In this document: positions 46,948 to 57,087 of the stretch, one piece after another | How positions within the stretch are numbered: the stretch's first letter is position 1 | Layout: each line of letters starts with the position of its first letter | Notes under the pieces: generated by a model | Told to the model about the DNA's origin: nothing | Databases searched by the model: none | Seen by the model: only the letters and a program-made list of their open reading frames with translations | Assembly (NCBI GenBank): GCA_003116975.1 | Contig: BGKB01000095.1 | Span: forward strand, 1-64,000 | DNA from: Aurantiochytrium sp. KH105 | Lineage: Eukaryota; Sar; Bigyra; Thraustochytrida; Thraustochytriidae | Direction of reading: 5' to 3' | Length of the DNA: 64,000 nucleotides | Made by a program: the position numbers and the translations under genes

Positions 46948-48894
46948 ATGGCCAGCACTGCGCCTGTTCGGGTGCCCAGGCTTGTCCTGAAACCAGCTTT
47001 GCATGATAGCTCCTACGCTGCTCCCGTCGCCAAGCAAAGTGGTTCATCGGCCCACAATCGTCATCCAGAAAGTCTGCAATCATGTGCACCTTCTCGATAT
47101 CGTGCTGGGACAGCGCAAACACACGAACCTGCATTTGAAGAAGCTAATGCACGGCACCAACAGGATGATCACCGCAAGCTTGTTTTCCGTTCAAGCACCA
47201 AACCCTTTCCGGAGCATCGTGTGCAATTTTATCAAAATCAACAACGCCAACAGCACGTGTTCCAGCAACAGAATCAGAGCCAACGTTCTCACCCTTTCCG
47301 GCAGCAACAATCTCAGCAGCAGCAATCTCAGCAGCTGCAGTCACAGCACAGGCGGGGCCATGTTCGGCAAAGGCCTCAGTACCTCGAAAGTCGACAACAC
47401 CATCCAAATCAACATCACGTAGACGCGCGCTTTAGACGTAAAAGTCTTGCGCAGAATCCGCGCGAAATAGCTGGCTCTCGAGATCGTAGAACCCATGAGG
47501 ACCTGCAACCACAGATCGTAGCCTCAGCTCGAATTGCCGGAAAGAGCATACCCGCGACCCAGACTTCAAGTGGGTCACTCACGGCGCGACAACGTCCACG
47601 ACCCCCTACAGTCAGTGCTCGTCAAACTCGCGGCCAGCAGTATCGGTCTTCACAGCGTGAGGAAATGATGGCTAAGCAGGGCACTTCGCCTGCCGAAAGA
47701 CGCATCCTCTCCGGCGCTGAAGCCTTGCACATGTGCCCCGACCTACTCGCTGATTATGAGCGCAATGAGATTTGCGCGTTCGACAAAGTCTATTATATCG
47801 GTTCGCAAACATCAAAAATTGCAAGAACAGCGCATGGCGCATTCGACACCGCCGAAGGCGAGTACATTTACGTGAAAGGTGAGCAAATTGCTTTCAGGTA
47901 CGAACTCGAGAGCAAGTTAGGGCATGGCAGCTTTGGGCAGGTCTTTCGCTGTCGCGACCACAAAACCCAGCAACAGCAAGCAGCATCGATTGCAATCAAG
48001 ATGATTCGCAGTGTTCAGCGGTTCCGTGCGCAAGCTCTTGTTGAGCTTCGCGTGCTACAAAGAATTCGAGACCGCGATCCACAAGGTGTCTCGCGAGTTG
48101 TCACCCTTCTTGACCACTTTTGGTTCAGAGACCATCTTTGCTTGGTGTTTCCAATGTACTCCAAGAATTTGTACGAGGTACTGCGCGCTAATGAGCATCA
48201 TGGTCTGGCAGAGAAGCCTGTTCTTGCTATTGCAAAACAACTTCTCGCCGCGCTCCGCTTTCTTCGCGATGCAGATATCATACACTGCGACATAAAACCA
48301 GAGAACATCCTGCTCGAGGACGGCCCGCGTCGTCCTCGTGAAGCAACGCTAGCAAACGCCGTCGATTGTATGTCTTGGCCCATGACTCTCGCGGATGGAA
48401 CTATCCTCGTTTCTCCCCGAATCCGTTTGGTTGATCTCGGTTCGGCATGCTTGGTGAGTGAGCAGGTTCACACCTACATCCAGTCTCGATTTTATCGTGC
48501 TCCCGAAGTCATTCTTGGAGCGCCCACAGGCGTTGCCGTGGATATGTGGAGTTGCGGTTGCGTTCTTGCCGAGCTCATGGTTGGGCTTCCACTTTTTCCT
48601 GGCCAGAACGAGCTCGAGCAGCTAGCGCTCATTGTTGCAATCCGAGGTCAACCAATCCGCGAAGGCGCGACGCGATGGTCGAAATTCTTCCATAGAAGCT
48701 CCGGAGCTCCCCGCTGGACGCAGAATACGAGCTTTCCAAAGCCTGGTTCGCTCTCGCTACGCCGCGCTCTCGCCGCCAGTACGTTTTCGAATGAGCATCT
48801 CTTCGAGATCGTGTGTAAGTGTCTCGTTTATGACCCGCGAACGCGCATCGAGCCCAAGGCCGCGTTGAAGCTCCTTGCAGAAGCTTCTTCATAG
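46948..48894 (+). CDS. Class-2 DYRK-like protein kinase
   Basis: 648 aa from ATG 46948. The first 250 residues are Gln/His/Arg-rich and disordered. A NAPA-type helper region characteristic of class-2 DYRKs (DYRK2/Pom1) follows: LSGAEALHMCPDLLADYERNE, then FDKVYYIGSQTSKI, and a YIYVKGEQIAFRYE strand leading into the kinase. Kinase motifs: GHGSFGQV, ATP Lys in IAIKMI, HCDIKPEN, VDLGSAC in place of DFG, the activation segment VHTYIQSRFYRAPEV, and DMWSCGCVLAEL. The YxY activation motif is HxY: the first Tyr is His, the second (the one class-2 DYRKs autophosphorylate) is kept. DYRKs phosphorylate Ser/Thr and control growth polarity and cell cycle. It is likely active. Confidence 0.92.
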   Translation: MASTAPVRVPRLVLKPALHDSSYAAPVAKQSGSSAHNRHPESLQSCAPSRYRAGTAQTHEPAFEEANARHQQDDHRKLVFRSSTKPFPEHRVQFYQNQQRQQHVFQQQNQSQRSHPFRQQQSQQQQSQQLQSQHRRGHVRQRPQYLESRQHHPNQHHVDARFRRKSLAQNPREIAGSRDRRTHEDLQPQIVASARIAGKSIPATQTSSGSLTARQRPRPPTVSARQTRGQQYRSSQREEMMAKQGTSPAERRILSGAEALHMCPDLLADYERNEICAFDKVYYIGSQTSKIARTAHGAFDTAEGEYIYVKGEQIAFRYELESKLGHGSFGQVFRCRDHKTQQQQAASIAIKMIRSVQRFRAQALVELRVLQRIRDRDPQGVSRVVTLLDHFWFRDHLCLVFPMYSKNLYEVLRANEHHGLAEKPVLAIAKQLLAALRFLRDADIIHCDIKPENILLEDGPRRPREATLANAVDCMSWPMTLADGTILVSPRIRLVDLGSACLVSEQVHTYIQSRFYRAPEVILGAPTGVAVDMWSCGCVLAELMVGLPLFPGQNELEQLALIVAIRGQPIREGATRWSKFFHRSSGAPRWTQNTSFPKPGSLSLRRALAASTFSNEHLFEIVCKCLVYDPRTRIEPKAALKLLAEASS

Positions 48895-49086
48895 GCTTTT
48901 GATGGATCTCTCCCGCCCTCCATAAAAATAAAACGCTGGAAGGGGGGCGAGGGGGCGCATGCATTTGTCCCATTCGGGTTCTGCAAGGACAAACGATATC
49001 GCAGCGTCGAAGCCAAGTTTCGATTGAGAGCAAGCCTCGCAATTCAACGCATTTCAACGCAATTCCATTCAATTCAATTTTTAAGA
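48895..49086. other. 3' flank of kinase gene up to gap
   Basis: No gene seen. Near 49040-49080 AATTC-type units repeat imperfectly just before the gap, which may be why the assembly broke here. Confidence 0.45.
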
Positions 49087-49515
49087 NNNNNNNNNNNNNN
49101 NNNNNNNNNNNNNNNNNNNNNNNNNNNNNNNNNNNNNNNNNNNNNNNNNNNNNNNNNNNNNNNNNNNNNNNNNNNNNNNNNNNNNNNNNNNNNNNNNNNN
49201 NNNNNNNNNNNNNNNNNNNNNNNNNNNNNNNNNNNNNNNNNNNNNNNNNNNNNNNNNNNNNNNNNNNNNNNNNNNNNNNNNNNNNNNNNNNNNNNNNNNN
49301 NNNNNNNNNNNNNNNNNNNNNNNNNNNNNNNNNNNNNNNNNNNNNNNNNNNNNNNNNNNNNNNNNNNNNNNNNNNNNNNNNNNNNNNNNNNNNNNNNNNN
49401 NNNNNNNNNNNNNNNNNNNNNNNNNNNNNNNNNNNNNNNNNNNNNNNNNNNNNNNNNNNNNNNNNNNNNNNNNNNNNNNNNNNNNNNNNNNNNNNNNNNN
49501 NNNNNNNNNNNNNNN
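49087..49515. other. Assembly gap
   Basis: 429 undetermined bases. Confidence 0.99.
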
Positions 49516-50156
49516 TGCACCGCTCGTTGAAGCATGACGCCCAGGCCGACGAGGACCAAGAAATGTGCCACAACAAAACACATTTAGCAAGTGTACTCCC
49601 CAAAGCGGTCCCTCGAACAAGACGTCATCGCTCACTACACCAGGAGCTTGTTCAGGATGCTGGGAATTTCAACAGTCATTGGTACCTTATTTGGCGCTTT
49701 TGCGTCTACCTTTGCCCTATTACGACTGGGAACTCTCTGCCCATATTAGCGCCTATTACCACCACCCCACGCGGCCCGCAAACGCGATAACTTTCCGTCT
49801 ACGAAATTTCGTGGCTCGAAAAGACCAGATTCGCGCTCTCCAGGCCAAGCCGAAGCCAGGCGTCCTCGCCGCGGTCTGCGAAACGCAAGTGCGGATTTTC
49901 GGGTCTGTCAAATCTCCGTATATTTTTGCTCCTGCTCTTATAAAAAGACGGTCTTAAAAGTTAATTCGTCAATTTTCGTGAAAAAAATATCTGGCAGCAT
50001 CGTTGTGACACCAGGAACCAGAACTTGAATTGGCTATCTAGTACAAATTAATTTTAAGTGTCATTTCGCTTCCCCCGCCTCGCCGCGGGCCTATTCTTAC
50101 CAACAGCAAGCCAATCAGCGGGGTGGGATGCAGAGTTCTAGGAGCAGGCGCAAAGT
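49516..50156. other. Intergenic, no gene seen
   Basis: Short frames on both strands. A minus-strand frame leaving the gap edge reads one hydrophobic segment but cannot be supported as a gene. AT-rich 3' flank of the following minus-strand gene at 49960-50060. Confidence 0.4.
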
Positions 50157-53100
50157 CTACTGGGCATTGATTTGCTCTACTTGCAGAAGGTCCAGAATTT
50201 GAGGCCGCTGCTTAAACACCTTCTCTGGCAACATCATGAGCAGAATAAGGTTCTTTTGCGTGTCAGAGTCGACAGCCGACACTGTTCGACAAACAAAAAG
50301 GTGCGAGATCATGACAATCACGCAAACTGCGATTGAAGTGCCTACATGATGCTGCTCAAAGGCGTCAACAACGCTAGCCACGTATTCAAAAGCAAGGTCC
50401 GTAGAAAATCGATGTGCCACGAGAAGTGACTCAAAAAGCGTTGAAGGCCTGTACATGGCAGCCTGCTGTTGCAGTAGCATGTCGATGTCTCCCTGAGTTT
50501 GATTTTGCGCAATCTGCTGGTAGAGAGCACGAAGGTCCCGCACAAGAGAAATGAATTGTTCGTTGGCAAAGTGAAGGCCATTTTCAAGACCCAGATCGAC
50601 GACAACATTGTCCGGCACACCTTCTGCAAAATCGCCCAGAAATGCTAAAGTTTCATTGCAGGGCAGGTCGCTTGCAACACGTGACAAACAGGCATCTTCG
50701 AAAAGCAAATCCCATTGCTCTTCTTGCTGATCTGACAGCTGCTCATACGTGTCGGATCCATTGCCCAAATGCAGCTTATAGGTCACACTTGACACAATCT
50801 CAAGCAGGTCGTCAATTGTGTTTACAATCCCTTCCTGAGGCGGTTCTTTGAGCCAAAATGAGAGCTCTGCACTCGCCAACCAGCGTTGACTGACAAGGTC
50901 CGCCGTCGCTTGCACCGTTGTGAGTCCTGCCTCTCGCGGAACGAGCACAAAGTAGAGCGTCATTGCCCAGACAAGAAGGCTAGGGTACGCGATACGAGCG
51001 ACAAGCGCCAGATTGATTATGAGGCGCACGAGAAAGTGATCGTTGGCCACCTTTTCGATGGATCGAAGACTCGAACCCATTGTGTTAATCGCGCGCTTGA
51101 GAGGCGTGAATCGAAAAGTCTGCCTGTCTTTTTGCTGCCCGAGGAGGCTCTTGTGTTGCGCCGCTGCCTGCTCCGAAGTCTGTTGCTTGTTCACCACGAC
51201 ACCGTCGGCGTCATCAGCTTGTGACTGTTCGCTCAGGCGGACGAGGTGCTCCGCGCGCTTAGCGTACGTGTCTGACATTTCTAACACGAGAAGAGACGGG
51301 ATGCTTGCAAACGCGTGAACCGTGTACTTGCGAGATTTGTTGGTTGCCAACAGAACGGGAAGGTAAACCTCGATCAACAAGAACACAATGGCTACACTCG
51401 ATGCAATCAAGACCTGCCAATTGAAAAGAGACACCTCCTCGAGTTTGGCTGTTTGATGCTGGAACCAGAGTCTCGCTTCCTTTTTCGATTGAGGCAGTAT
51501 TGACCGGATCGCGTTGTCCAGTGTAAAATTACATGAATCTTCGCACTTGGGCGACTCGTACTGTGAAAATGCGAGTGCGTGGTTTGTGAGCTCCAAAATT
51601 CCGATCCAGATGCTGGACGCGCGCGCAGCGTCCTCCTCGCCGACATGGAGAATGAGTGATGTGTTTTGTGACATATCGGCCTCAAAGTCCAGATCGAAGG
51701 CTCTCGTGGAGGTGTCGGCTTCAGACACTCTCATTAGCAAGCGGTGGGCGCTTCGTAGCTCGAAGGCGGTTGAATTGATGGCGTTTGCATTTTCCTGTAG
51801 CATTTCTTGCAAAGCGTCTGTGTCGCTGACAGTGCTGCTTCCACTGTTGTTATTGTTTCTGCTGCTTTCTTCAAAGAGCGCAATTGTAGCAATCTGATCC
51901 TGGGTGTACGAGGCAAGATTGACAAGAAGAGAGTCCCGTTCGTACACGGTTCGAAAGTATGTCAAAGAGTCTCTGTAGCCGTTGACATGTTCGTCGAAGA
52001 ACATGCTGACAGCAACGAAGAATACAATAACTGCAAGAGTGAGCCAACGACTTTGAAAGACAAATCTGCGCACCATGGGAGAGGAAGTGTTGATGCGTTG
52101 CTCAATAGCCTTGCGAATGTGCTTCATGAGATCCTCCTCGTCAAAATCGAATTCATCTTCTGAGCCGAGGTCGCTCGAGGCTTGCGAAGAAGCCATGTCA
52201 AAGGGATCGTCGCCAAAGGTATCGGAAATTAACGAGTTGAATGTATCCGATCGCAACGAGGACATGTGTCGTAACTTACCCGGAGGCGCGGTCCCGTCCG
52301 CCGTCACGAGAGGTGCATATCCTTTCATCTCCGTAAATTTGACCTGGAAGATCTCTGCAGCCTCGAAGCTGGTCGACTTGTCAGGAAGGGCAAGCTGGTG
52401 GCTCACAATGTCGACGTGATATGTCGAGTCACCCAGCTCCACAGCGTGGCCGACCTTTGGTGCCGCCTGCGTGGCGCGAATGCTTTTCTCATTGCGAAGC
52501 CAAGGCACGATGTTGGAAATATGCTCCTTCGAGTTCTGCACTTGCTCTGCGCTGAGCCCTACGATGGGCCAGACATCTGCGCTGCCAGATATGACATTGC
52601 CTTTAAGATTAATGAGAAGATATCCCCTCCCAAGTTCGTCTCGCAAGAGAAGCTCCTCTTCTGCCACCTCGGAGAATCGACACGAGAACTCAAGATCGCC
52701 TGCATTGCTAATTGTCGGCGTGAGCGCGAGCTCCACAAAGGTGCAGTTCCCCGACTTTGAATGGCAAAACGTGAAGACGCGAATGACTGCAAACGTCGAG
52801 ATGTTACGCACGGTCTCTGCGAGGTAAACCTCCATGACATCTGCTATGCTTGGCACAAAGAGGATGGACAGTGGTGAGTTGAAGAGTTCTGCCTGCGTAT
52901 ATTCGACCATCGAAAGCAGCCCAAATGAGGCCCACCTGATCCTCCCTAGATTGGCGCCTTCGCCGCACACCAAAAACTCTGACTCTTTCACGTCCTCGAT
53001 CTTGAGCAGGCGATTGATGAGCGCTTCGCCGCAGATGCAGTCGTCTGTGCCGAGAATATTCCTGGTCATGGTCTCATCATTCAAGACATACTCGTGGTAA

Positions 53101-54776
53101 ACTGCGTAGAGCGTGAGAGCCGTCGGAGAATTTGGATTGAGAGAAAGAAGACTTCGCATATGCAGCTTACATCGCGCCAAGGTTCTGTGTACATTCACGC
53201 TGAGTGAGTGCAAGTCTTTGACAGTGTAGTTACCGTCCATGAGCGTCAGCCAGAACTTGACAATAAGGTCCACGCTTTCGGCCATCGCAAATTTCGCCTG
53301 CTTGACATGATGGTCGAAGGCAAGGTAAGAGATAGCGCCCTTGGCCCCGGTCTCTCGCTCTTTGTTCTGTAGCGTCTTTTGATACACCACAAAGAGGTGA
53401 TCAAAGGACAGTGGCAAGCTCTCTGCAAGCTTGAGGAATTTGCGTGACCGGACCTGGTGCCGCCAAATTCGGTCCATGAGGAGCGAGACGTGGAGACAGA
53501 AGAAACCGTCGCGAGAAAAGCGCGTTGCGACGCTTAAGTACTCTTCCATGACAGCATCGTTATCGTCATAGCCGAGCAGGGACTCTGTGCATGTCGATGC
53601 TGAACTGTTGTCGCTCTCAAATTCCATGCCGGAGTCAAGGCCCTCGCGTCGATTGTGCATGCGGACAAAAGGATACTTGAGTCGAAGTCTCACTTCTTCC
53701 ATGTACGGAGAGTCCCTTGGAGTATCTTGCGTACGTTTGTACCACTCGATCCGCAGGTCGACCGCGAGCGACCACGAATACATGAATGGCGGTGCGCCGA
53801 GGATGAAAAGAAGAGCGGAAGATGTGTCGTGGGTGTCATTGACAGAGTTTGCAGCAATGAGGCAGATTCCGCTCCACCAAAATGCAGAATAAAAGCTGGC
53901 CATAATTCTGTTGGTAAAGGCCGAGTAATACGGGAGGTAGTAAACATACGAGCATGTAAGCCAGAAGCCGGTGATGTTGACGATGAAAATGAGCACTGGT
54001 ACGTATGGGTTGGTGAGACTATTCTGCGTGGCCGCCAGGCCTTGAAAGCAAAACTCGAGCAAAGCTCGAATGAGCGAATTGACGAACTCGAGACGCTTAT
54101 GAGGCCCAGCCTCTGCGTCTCCTACAGTCGGGTCGCGCTGGCCAAACACGAGAACGATGAAACCAGAAAAGGTAATAAACCACAAGAGCAAGCCGAGAAT
54201 GACGGCTGAAAATGCGTTGTGTGCTACGGTTCCGCACACGAGAATATTGTCAAAGGGATTGTCGCAGCTCAGCGACTCAAGGAGCACGGTAATGACCGGC
54301 ACGTAAAAGACCGTAGTAAGGAGCCTTAACATGAAGCGGAGCACCGGAAGAACCCAAAGGTTCTTGACCCCGCCAGAGGCAAACTCGGACTGCACTAGCG
54401 CTGCCATGGCGCTAGTGGAGAAGAGCATCATAAAGAAAATAAAGAACGACACCATTTGCACAGGTTTGCTCAGGTCCTGAACGAAGGCAAGGGAGAAGAA
54501 TTTGAGAAAAGGGCGTAGGTACTTGCTCAGCCACCAATGCCACGGAAAGCGAGCACGTTCTGAAAAGGACATGAAGAGCAGCTGCAGCGTGTTCACAGCG
54601 GTTGTTGCTACAACAACGCTGTTGCTGCTGTGCTGATCCTTAGCAATAAGGTACAATAGGCCAAAGACACCTTGTTTCATAAAACCAAGCACGCGCGATA
54701 AACGTCGACCCATGCGGGTCGCAGCAAAGCCCTTGGGTTCATCGTGTTCGGGCAACTTCCCTGAGCTTTGCCTCAT
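50157..54776 (-). CDS. TmcB-like large multi-pass membrane protein
   Basis: 1539 aa, single exon, ATG at 54776. Residues about 35-345 contain seven or so hydrophobic helices. Residues about 400-610 form a helical region rich in paired helices matching the TmcB/TmcC-type TPR region found in ciliates, amoebae and oomycetes. A PAS-like segment follows (GRIRWASFGLLSMVEYTQAE, then SPLSILFVPSIADVME, about 630-690), and beta-rich sequence to about 850. After an acidic linker comes a further membrane helix (about 915-937), an outside loop of about 200 residues, another helix pair (about 1140 and 1255), a second loop, and a last helix near 1490. The two loops each between helices resemble CHASE-type sensor loops. 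Function in this family is unknown; a membrane sensor is inferred. Confidence 0.8.
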   Translation of the reverse strand: MRQSSGKLPEHDEPKGFAATRMGRRLSRVLGFMKQGVFGLLYLIAKDQHSSNSVVVATTAVNTLQLLFMSFSERARFPWHWWLSKYLRPFLKFFSLAFVQDLSKPVQMVSFFIFFMMLFSTSAMAALVQSEFASGGVKNLWVLPVLRFMLRLLTTVFYVPVITVLLESLSCDNPFDNILVCGTVAHNAFSAVILGLLLWFITFSGFIVLVFGQRDPTVGDAEAGPHKRLEFVNSLIRALLEFCFQGLAATQNSLTNPYVPVLIFIVNITGFWLTCSYVYYLPYYSAFTNRIMASFYSAFWWSGICLIAANSVNDTHDTSSALLFILGAPPFMYSWSLAVDLRIEWYKRTQDTPRDSPYMEEVRLRLKYPFVRMHNRREGLDSGMEFESDNSSASTCTESLLGYDDNDAVMEEYLSVATRFSRDGFFCLHVSLLMDRIWRHQVRSRKFLKLAESLPLSFDHLFVVYQKTLQNKERETGAKGAISYLAFDHHVKQAKFAMAESVDLIVKFWLTLMDGNYTVKDLHSLSVNVHRTLARCKLHMRSLLSLNPNSPTALTLYAVYHEYVLNDETMTRNILGTDDCICGEALINRLLKIEDVKESEFLVCGEGANLGRIRWASFGLLSMVEYTQAELFNSPLSILFVPSIADVMEVYLAETVRNISTFAVIRVFTFCHSKSGNCTFVELALTPTISNAGDLEFSCRFSEVAEEELLLRDELGRGYLLINLKGNVISGSADVWPIVGLSAEQVQNSKEHISNIVPWLRNEKSIRATQAAPKVGHAVELGDSTYHVDIVSHQLALPDKSTSFEAAEIFQVKFTEMKGYAPLVTADGTAPPGKLRHMSSLRSDTFNSLISDTFGDDPFDMASSQASSDLGSEDEFDFDEEDLMKHIRKAIEQRINTSSPMVRRFVFQSRWLTLAVIVFFVAVSMFFDEHVNGYRDSLTYFRTVYERDSLLVNLASYTQDQIATIALFEESSRNNNNSGSSTVSDTDALQEMLQENANAINSTAFELRSAHRLLMRVSEADTSTRAFDLDFEADMSQNTSLILHVGEEDAARASSIWIGILELTNHALAFSQYESPKCEDSCNFTLDNAIRSILPQSKKEARLWFQHQTAKLEEVSLFNWQVLIASSVAIVFLLIEVYLPVLLATNKSRKYTVHAFASIPSLLVLEMSDTYAKRAEHLVRLSEQSQADDADGVVVNKQQTSEQAAAQHKSLLGQQKDRQTFRFTPLKRAINTMGSSLRSIEKVANDHFLVRLIINLALVARIAYPSLLVWAMTLYFVLVPREAGLTTVQATADLVSQRWLASAELSFWLKEPPQEGIVNTIDDLLEIVSSVTYKLHLGNGSDTYEQLSDQQEEQWDLLFEDACLSRVASDLPCNETLAFLGDFAEGVPDNVVVDLGLENGLHFANEQFISLVRDLRALYQQIAQNQTQGDIDMLLQQQAAMYRPSTLFESLLVAHRFSTDLAFEYVASVVDAFEQHHVGTSIAVCVIVMISHLFVCRTVSAVDSDTQKNLILLMMLPEKVFKQRPQILDLLQVEQINAQ

Positions 54777-55625
54777 TCTGCAGTCGCCTCGCTCTGCTCT
54801 GCAGGACGCAAGGTCTGCATGCGAGTTCCCTTGGCTCTACGCAGGGACAGTGAGAACAATTGATGAATATCCTTCGGCGGCGTGCGTCAGATGTCCCCCG
54901 AGGTGCCGCCACGACGTGCGTCGCGCAGACTCGACGGCCGCGCTTTCGTTCCTCGGGTGCCAATCTCCCTTCAATTGGCTCTTTCGAGGCGTCTAATCTC
55001 CCTTTGTGTTCTCCCTTTGCTTTTCTTTATTAACGTTGAGCACTGACTGTTCCAGTCGACTATACGGAGGAGAAAGAAAGAAAACTCGGGCACACACGCA
55101 AGCGTGCAAGTAGACTTGAGCGGCCAGCCAAGCAATTTTTCGTGGCAGGGGCTTTTGCTTCCTCCCACCAAGAAGCAGAAACAGCTCTGTCTCAGAGTCA
55201 GGTCGCGTAGTAAGACGCGTCTGTAGAAGATGTGATGCGATATGAGGTGAAGTGAGGAAGGCACGTTTTCTTTTTTTCTTTTTTTCTTTTTTATTTCAAA
55301 CACAGACCGTCTCGTTCTGCAAATATGTCAGCATACAGTCGGATGGGGTCCTCTTGGCATCATCGTGATTACGTTTTCGTTTCCGACGCGTTGCTTGGAC
55401 AGCAAATAACGAAGCCGTCCCTTGAGAATGGCTGGCAATAGGCCTAGGCCTTGCTGACAACAAAGGGAGGAAAAAGTAAATCAAAATGGCTCGAAAAATT
55501 ACGTCGCCCAACGGAAATCTGAGAACGTGCAACCAATGTACAAGCTAGCTGTTGGTGTGTACGAGAACTTTGAACGCGAGGCGACGCGAAGCCAATGCTG
55601 AGGCGAGCGTGGAAACGACGGCCAG
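54777..55625. other. Divergent promoter, no gene seen
   Basis: Lies between the TmcB-like gene (minus) and the SHIPPO/ankyrin gene (plus). Contains a CTTTTTTT tract at 55268-55295. No domain-bearing frame. Confidence 0.5.
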
Positions 55626-57017
55626 ATGCGACTCAAGAGAAGGCGTGCGCATGACAGAGTTCTTCGTAAGCGCACGATGCCTGAGTACGACCTCGCGTAC
55701 TGGAAACGCTGGCAGGCGTCTGTGGGCCCCTCCTCCTCCTCAATTGTTGCGAGCAAAACTGAAGCAGCAACGAAAAAGTCTCTTCATAAATCTCGAGCAG
55801 CTTTCACCAAGCCGATTCGCATAAGTGCAAACGCGAAAGGATGTTCTTTCTCGCAAGCCCCCCGATTACCGCCGCACGTGGCCCCCGCGAGCGCCGCAGC
55901 GCCTCATTTCTGTCAGAAACGAGAAACCTCGCTTCGTGTTCGAGGCGGGACAATGAGTCAAGCGCGACGAAAGACGATTGTACAAGAGGCCGCAAGTCTC
56001 CAAACAGAAGGCCCAGGCCCGGGTGAGTATGGGTCTCCATCGCACAGTCAAAAAATGGTGCAAGGTGGTACTTTTTCTGGCGCGCCTCGTTGGCAGGAAA
56101 GTGATAACATCCTCCACAGCGGCGCATCTGCGTACGGAAGTGGTCACGAAGATGCGCTCTTGCGTCATCAAAGTGCGCGCTGCACGCTGCGTCTTGCTGA
56201 GGCGCGCATTCCTGAAGATCCTGCAGTTCGCGAATCGGCAGATATTCCCGGGCCTGGCGAATATGCGGTGCCGGCTATGCGCGACGAACGAACAGCAATC
56301 GTTGGTCCGCCGGACAACACGTCGAGCAAGGCGAAGATTGAGCTTGCGTGTCAGCGGGAAGGGGCCCGATATCGACTTCGTGTTCCCTTGAGCTCGTATG
56401 GCTACGGGCATGCTTGTCGTCGCAAAGCACATGTGCACTATGGCCAGTGCAATGACGCGAGGTGTTCGAAACGAGGTGCATGGGAACGACGTGGCGACCG
56501 GCCAGCCCCAGACGCGGACCATCTTCCGATCGCCCAGTACGCTCTTTTAGACCTCGATGGCATTCGCAAGAGCGACAAGGCACTGCTCCGAACGCTTCAG
56601 AGCTTGAAACTTTCCGAGCGTGACCATTTGGGTCGTACGGCGTTGCAGGCGCTTGCTGCAGCAGAGTTTGAGGCCGAAGATCGCCAAGTCCACAAAGCCG
56701 ACCTTCTCTACATGGCCGCTGAGCAGACTGCCCAGGAATTTGATCTCGACGCCCAAGACAAGGACGGAAACTCTGCTTTGCATCTTGCTGTGCAGACAGA
56801 GCAGGCCGCGCTCGTCGAATGGCTTGTGCGCAAAGGGGCGGACCCAGAACTTGAGAACAATGCTGGCCAGACCGCATTGCACATGGCATGCGCGTTGCAT
56901 GGGCATCATCGTATTTACCAGCTGCTTCAAGCGGCTATCTCCATGCTAGATATGCAAGCCGAACTTTCTCAGCTTGGGGCTAAGCGGCAAGCAAGGGCCA
57001 CCGCTCGGGTCCGCTGA
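55626..57017 (+). CDS. SHIPPO (PGP) repeat / ankyrin repeat protein
   Basis: 463 aa, ATG at 55626. The basic N-terminal half carries two PGPGEY-type SHIPPO/STPGR motifs (EGPGPGEYGSP near residue 130 and IPGPGEYAVP near 208), the signature of sperm-tail and axonemal microtubule-associated proteins. The C-terminal third holds two ankyrin repeats (KDGNSALHLAVQTEQAALVEWLV with KGADPEL, then GQTALHMACALHGHHRIYQLL). The combination suggests an inner-microtubule or axoneme-linked scaffold in a flagellated stage, by inference. A second ATG at codon 18 (MPEYDLAYWK) is a possible start. It converges on the next gene with 70 bp between stops. Confidence 0.82.
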   Translation: MRLKRRRAHDRVLRKRTMPEYDLAYWKRWQASVGPSSSSIVASKTEAATKKSLHKSRAAFTKPIRISANAKGCSFSQAPRLPPHVAPASAAAPHFCQKRETSLRVRGGTMSQARRKTIVQEAASLQTEGPGPGEYGSPSHSQKMVQGGTFSGAPRWQESDNILHSGASAYGSGHEDALLRHQSARCTLRLAEARIPEDPAVRESADIPGPGEYAVPAMRDERTAIVGPPDNTSSKAKIELACQREGARYRLRVPLSSYGYGHACRRKAHVHYGQCNDARCSKRGAWERRGDRPAPDADHLPIAQYALLDLDGIRKSDKALLRTLQSLKLSERDHLGRTALQALAAAEFEAEDRQVHKADLLYMAAEQTAQEFDLDAQDKDGNSALHLAVQTEQAALVEWLVRKGADPELENNAGQTALHMACALHGHHRIYQLLQAAISMLDMQAELSQLGAKRQARATARVR

Positions 57018-57087
57018 TCCTCATATCAAAAGGGAAAGAGAGCGAGAGAAAGGAAGAGATAAAGTGCATGGCTGTCTCGCATCAACA

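Noticed and set aside
49516-49635. Possible gene fragment at the edge of the second gap
   Set aside because: One hydrophobic segment on the minus strand only; the rest is undetermined bases.
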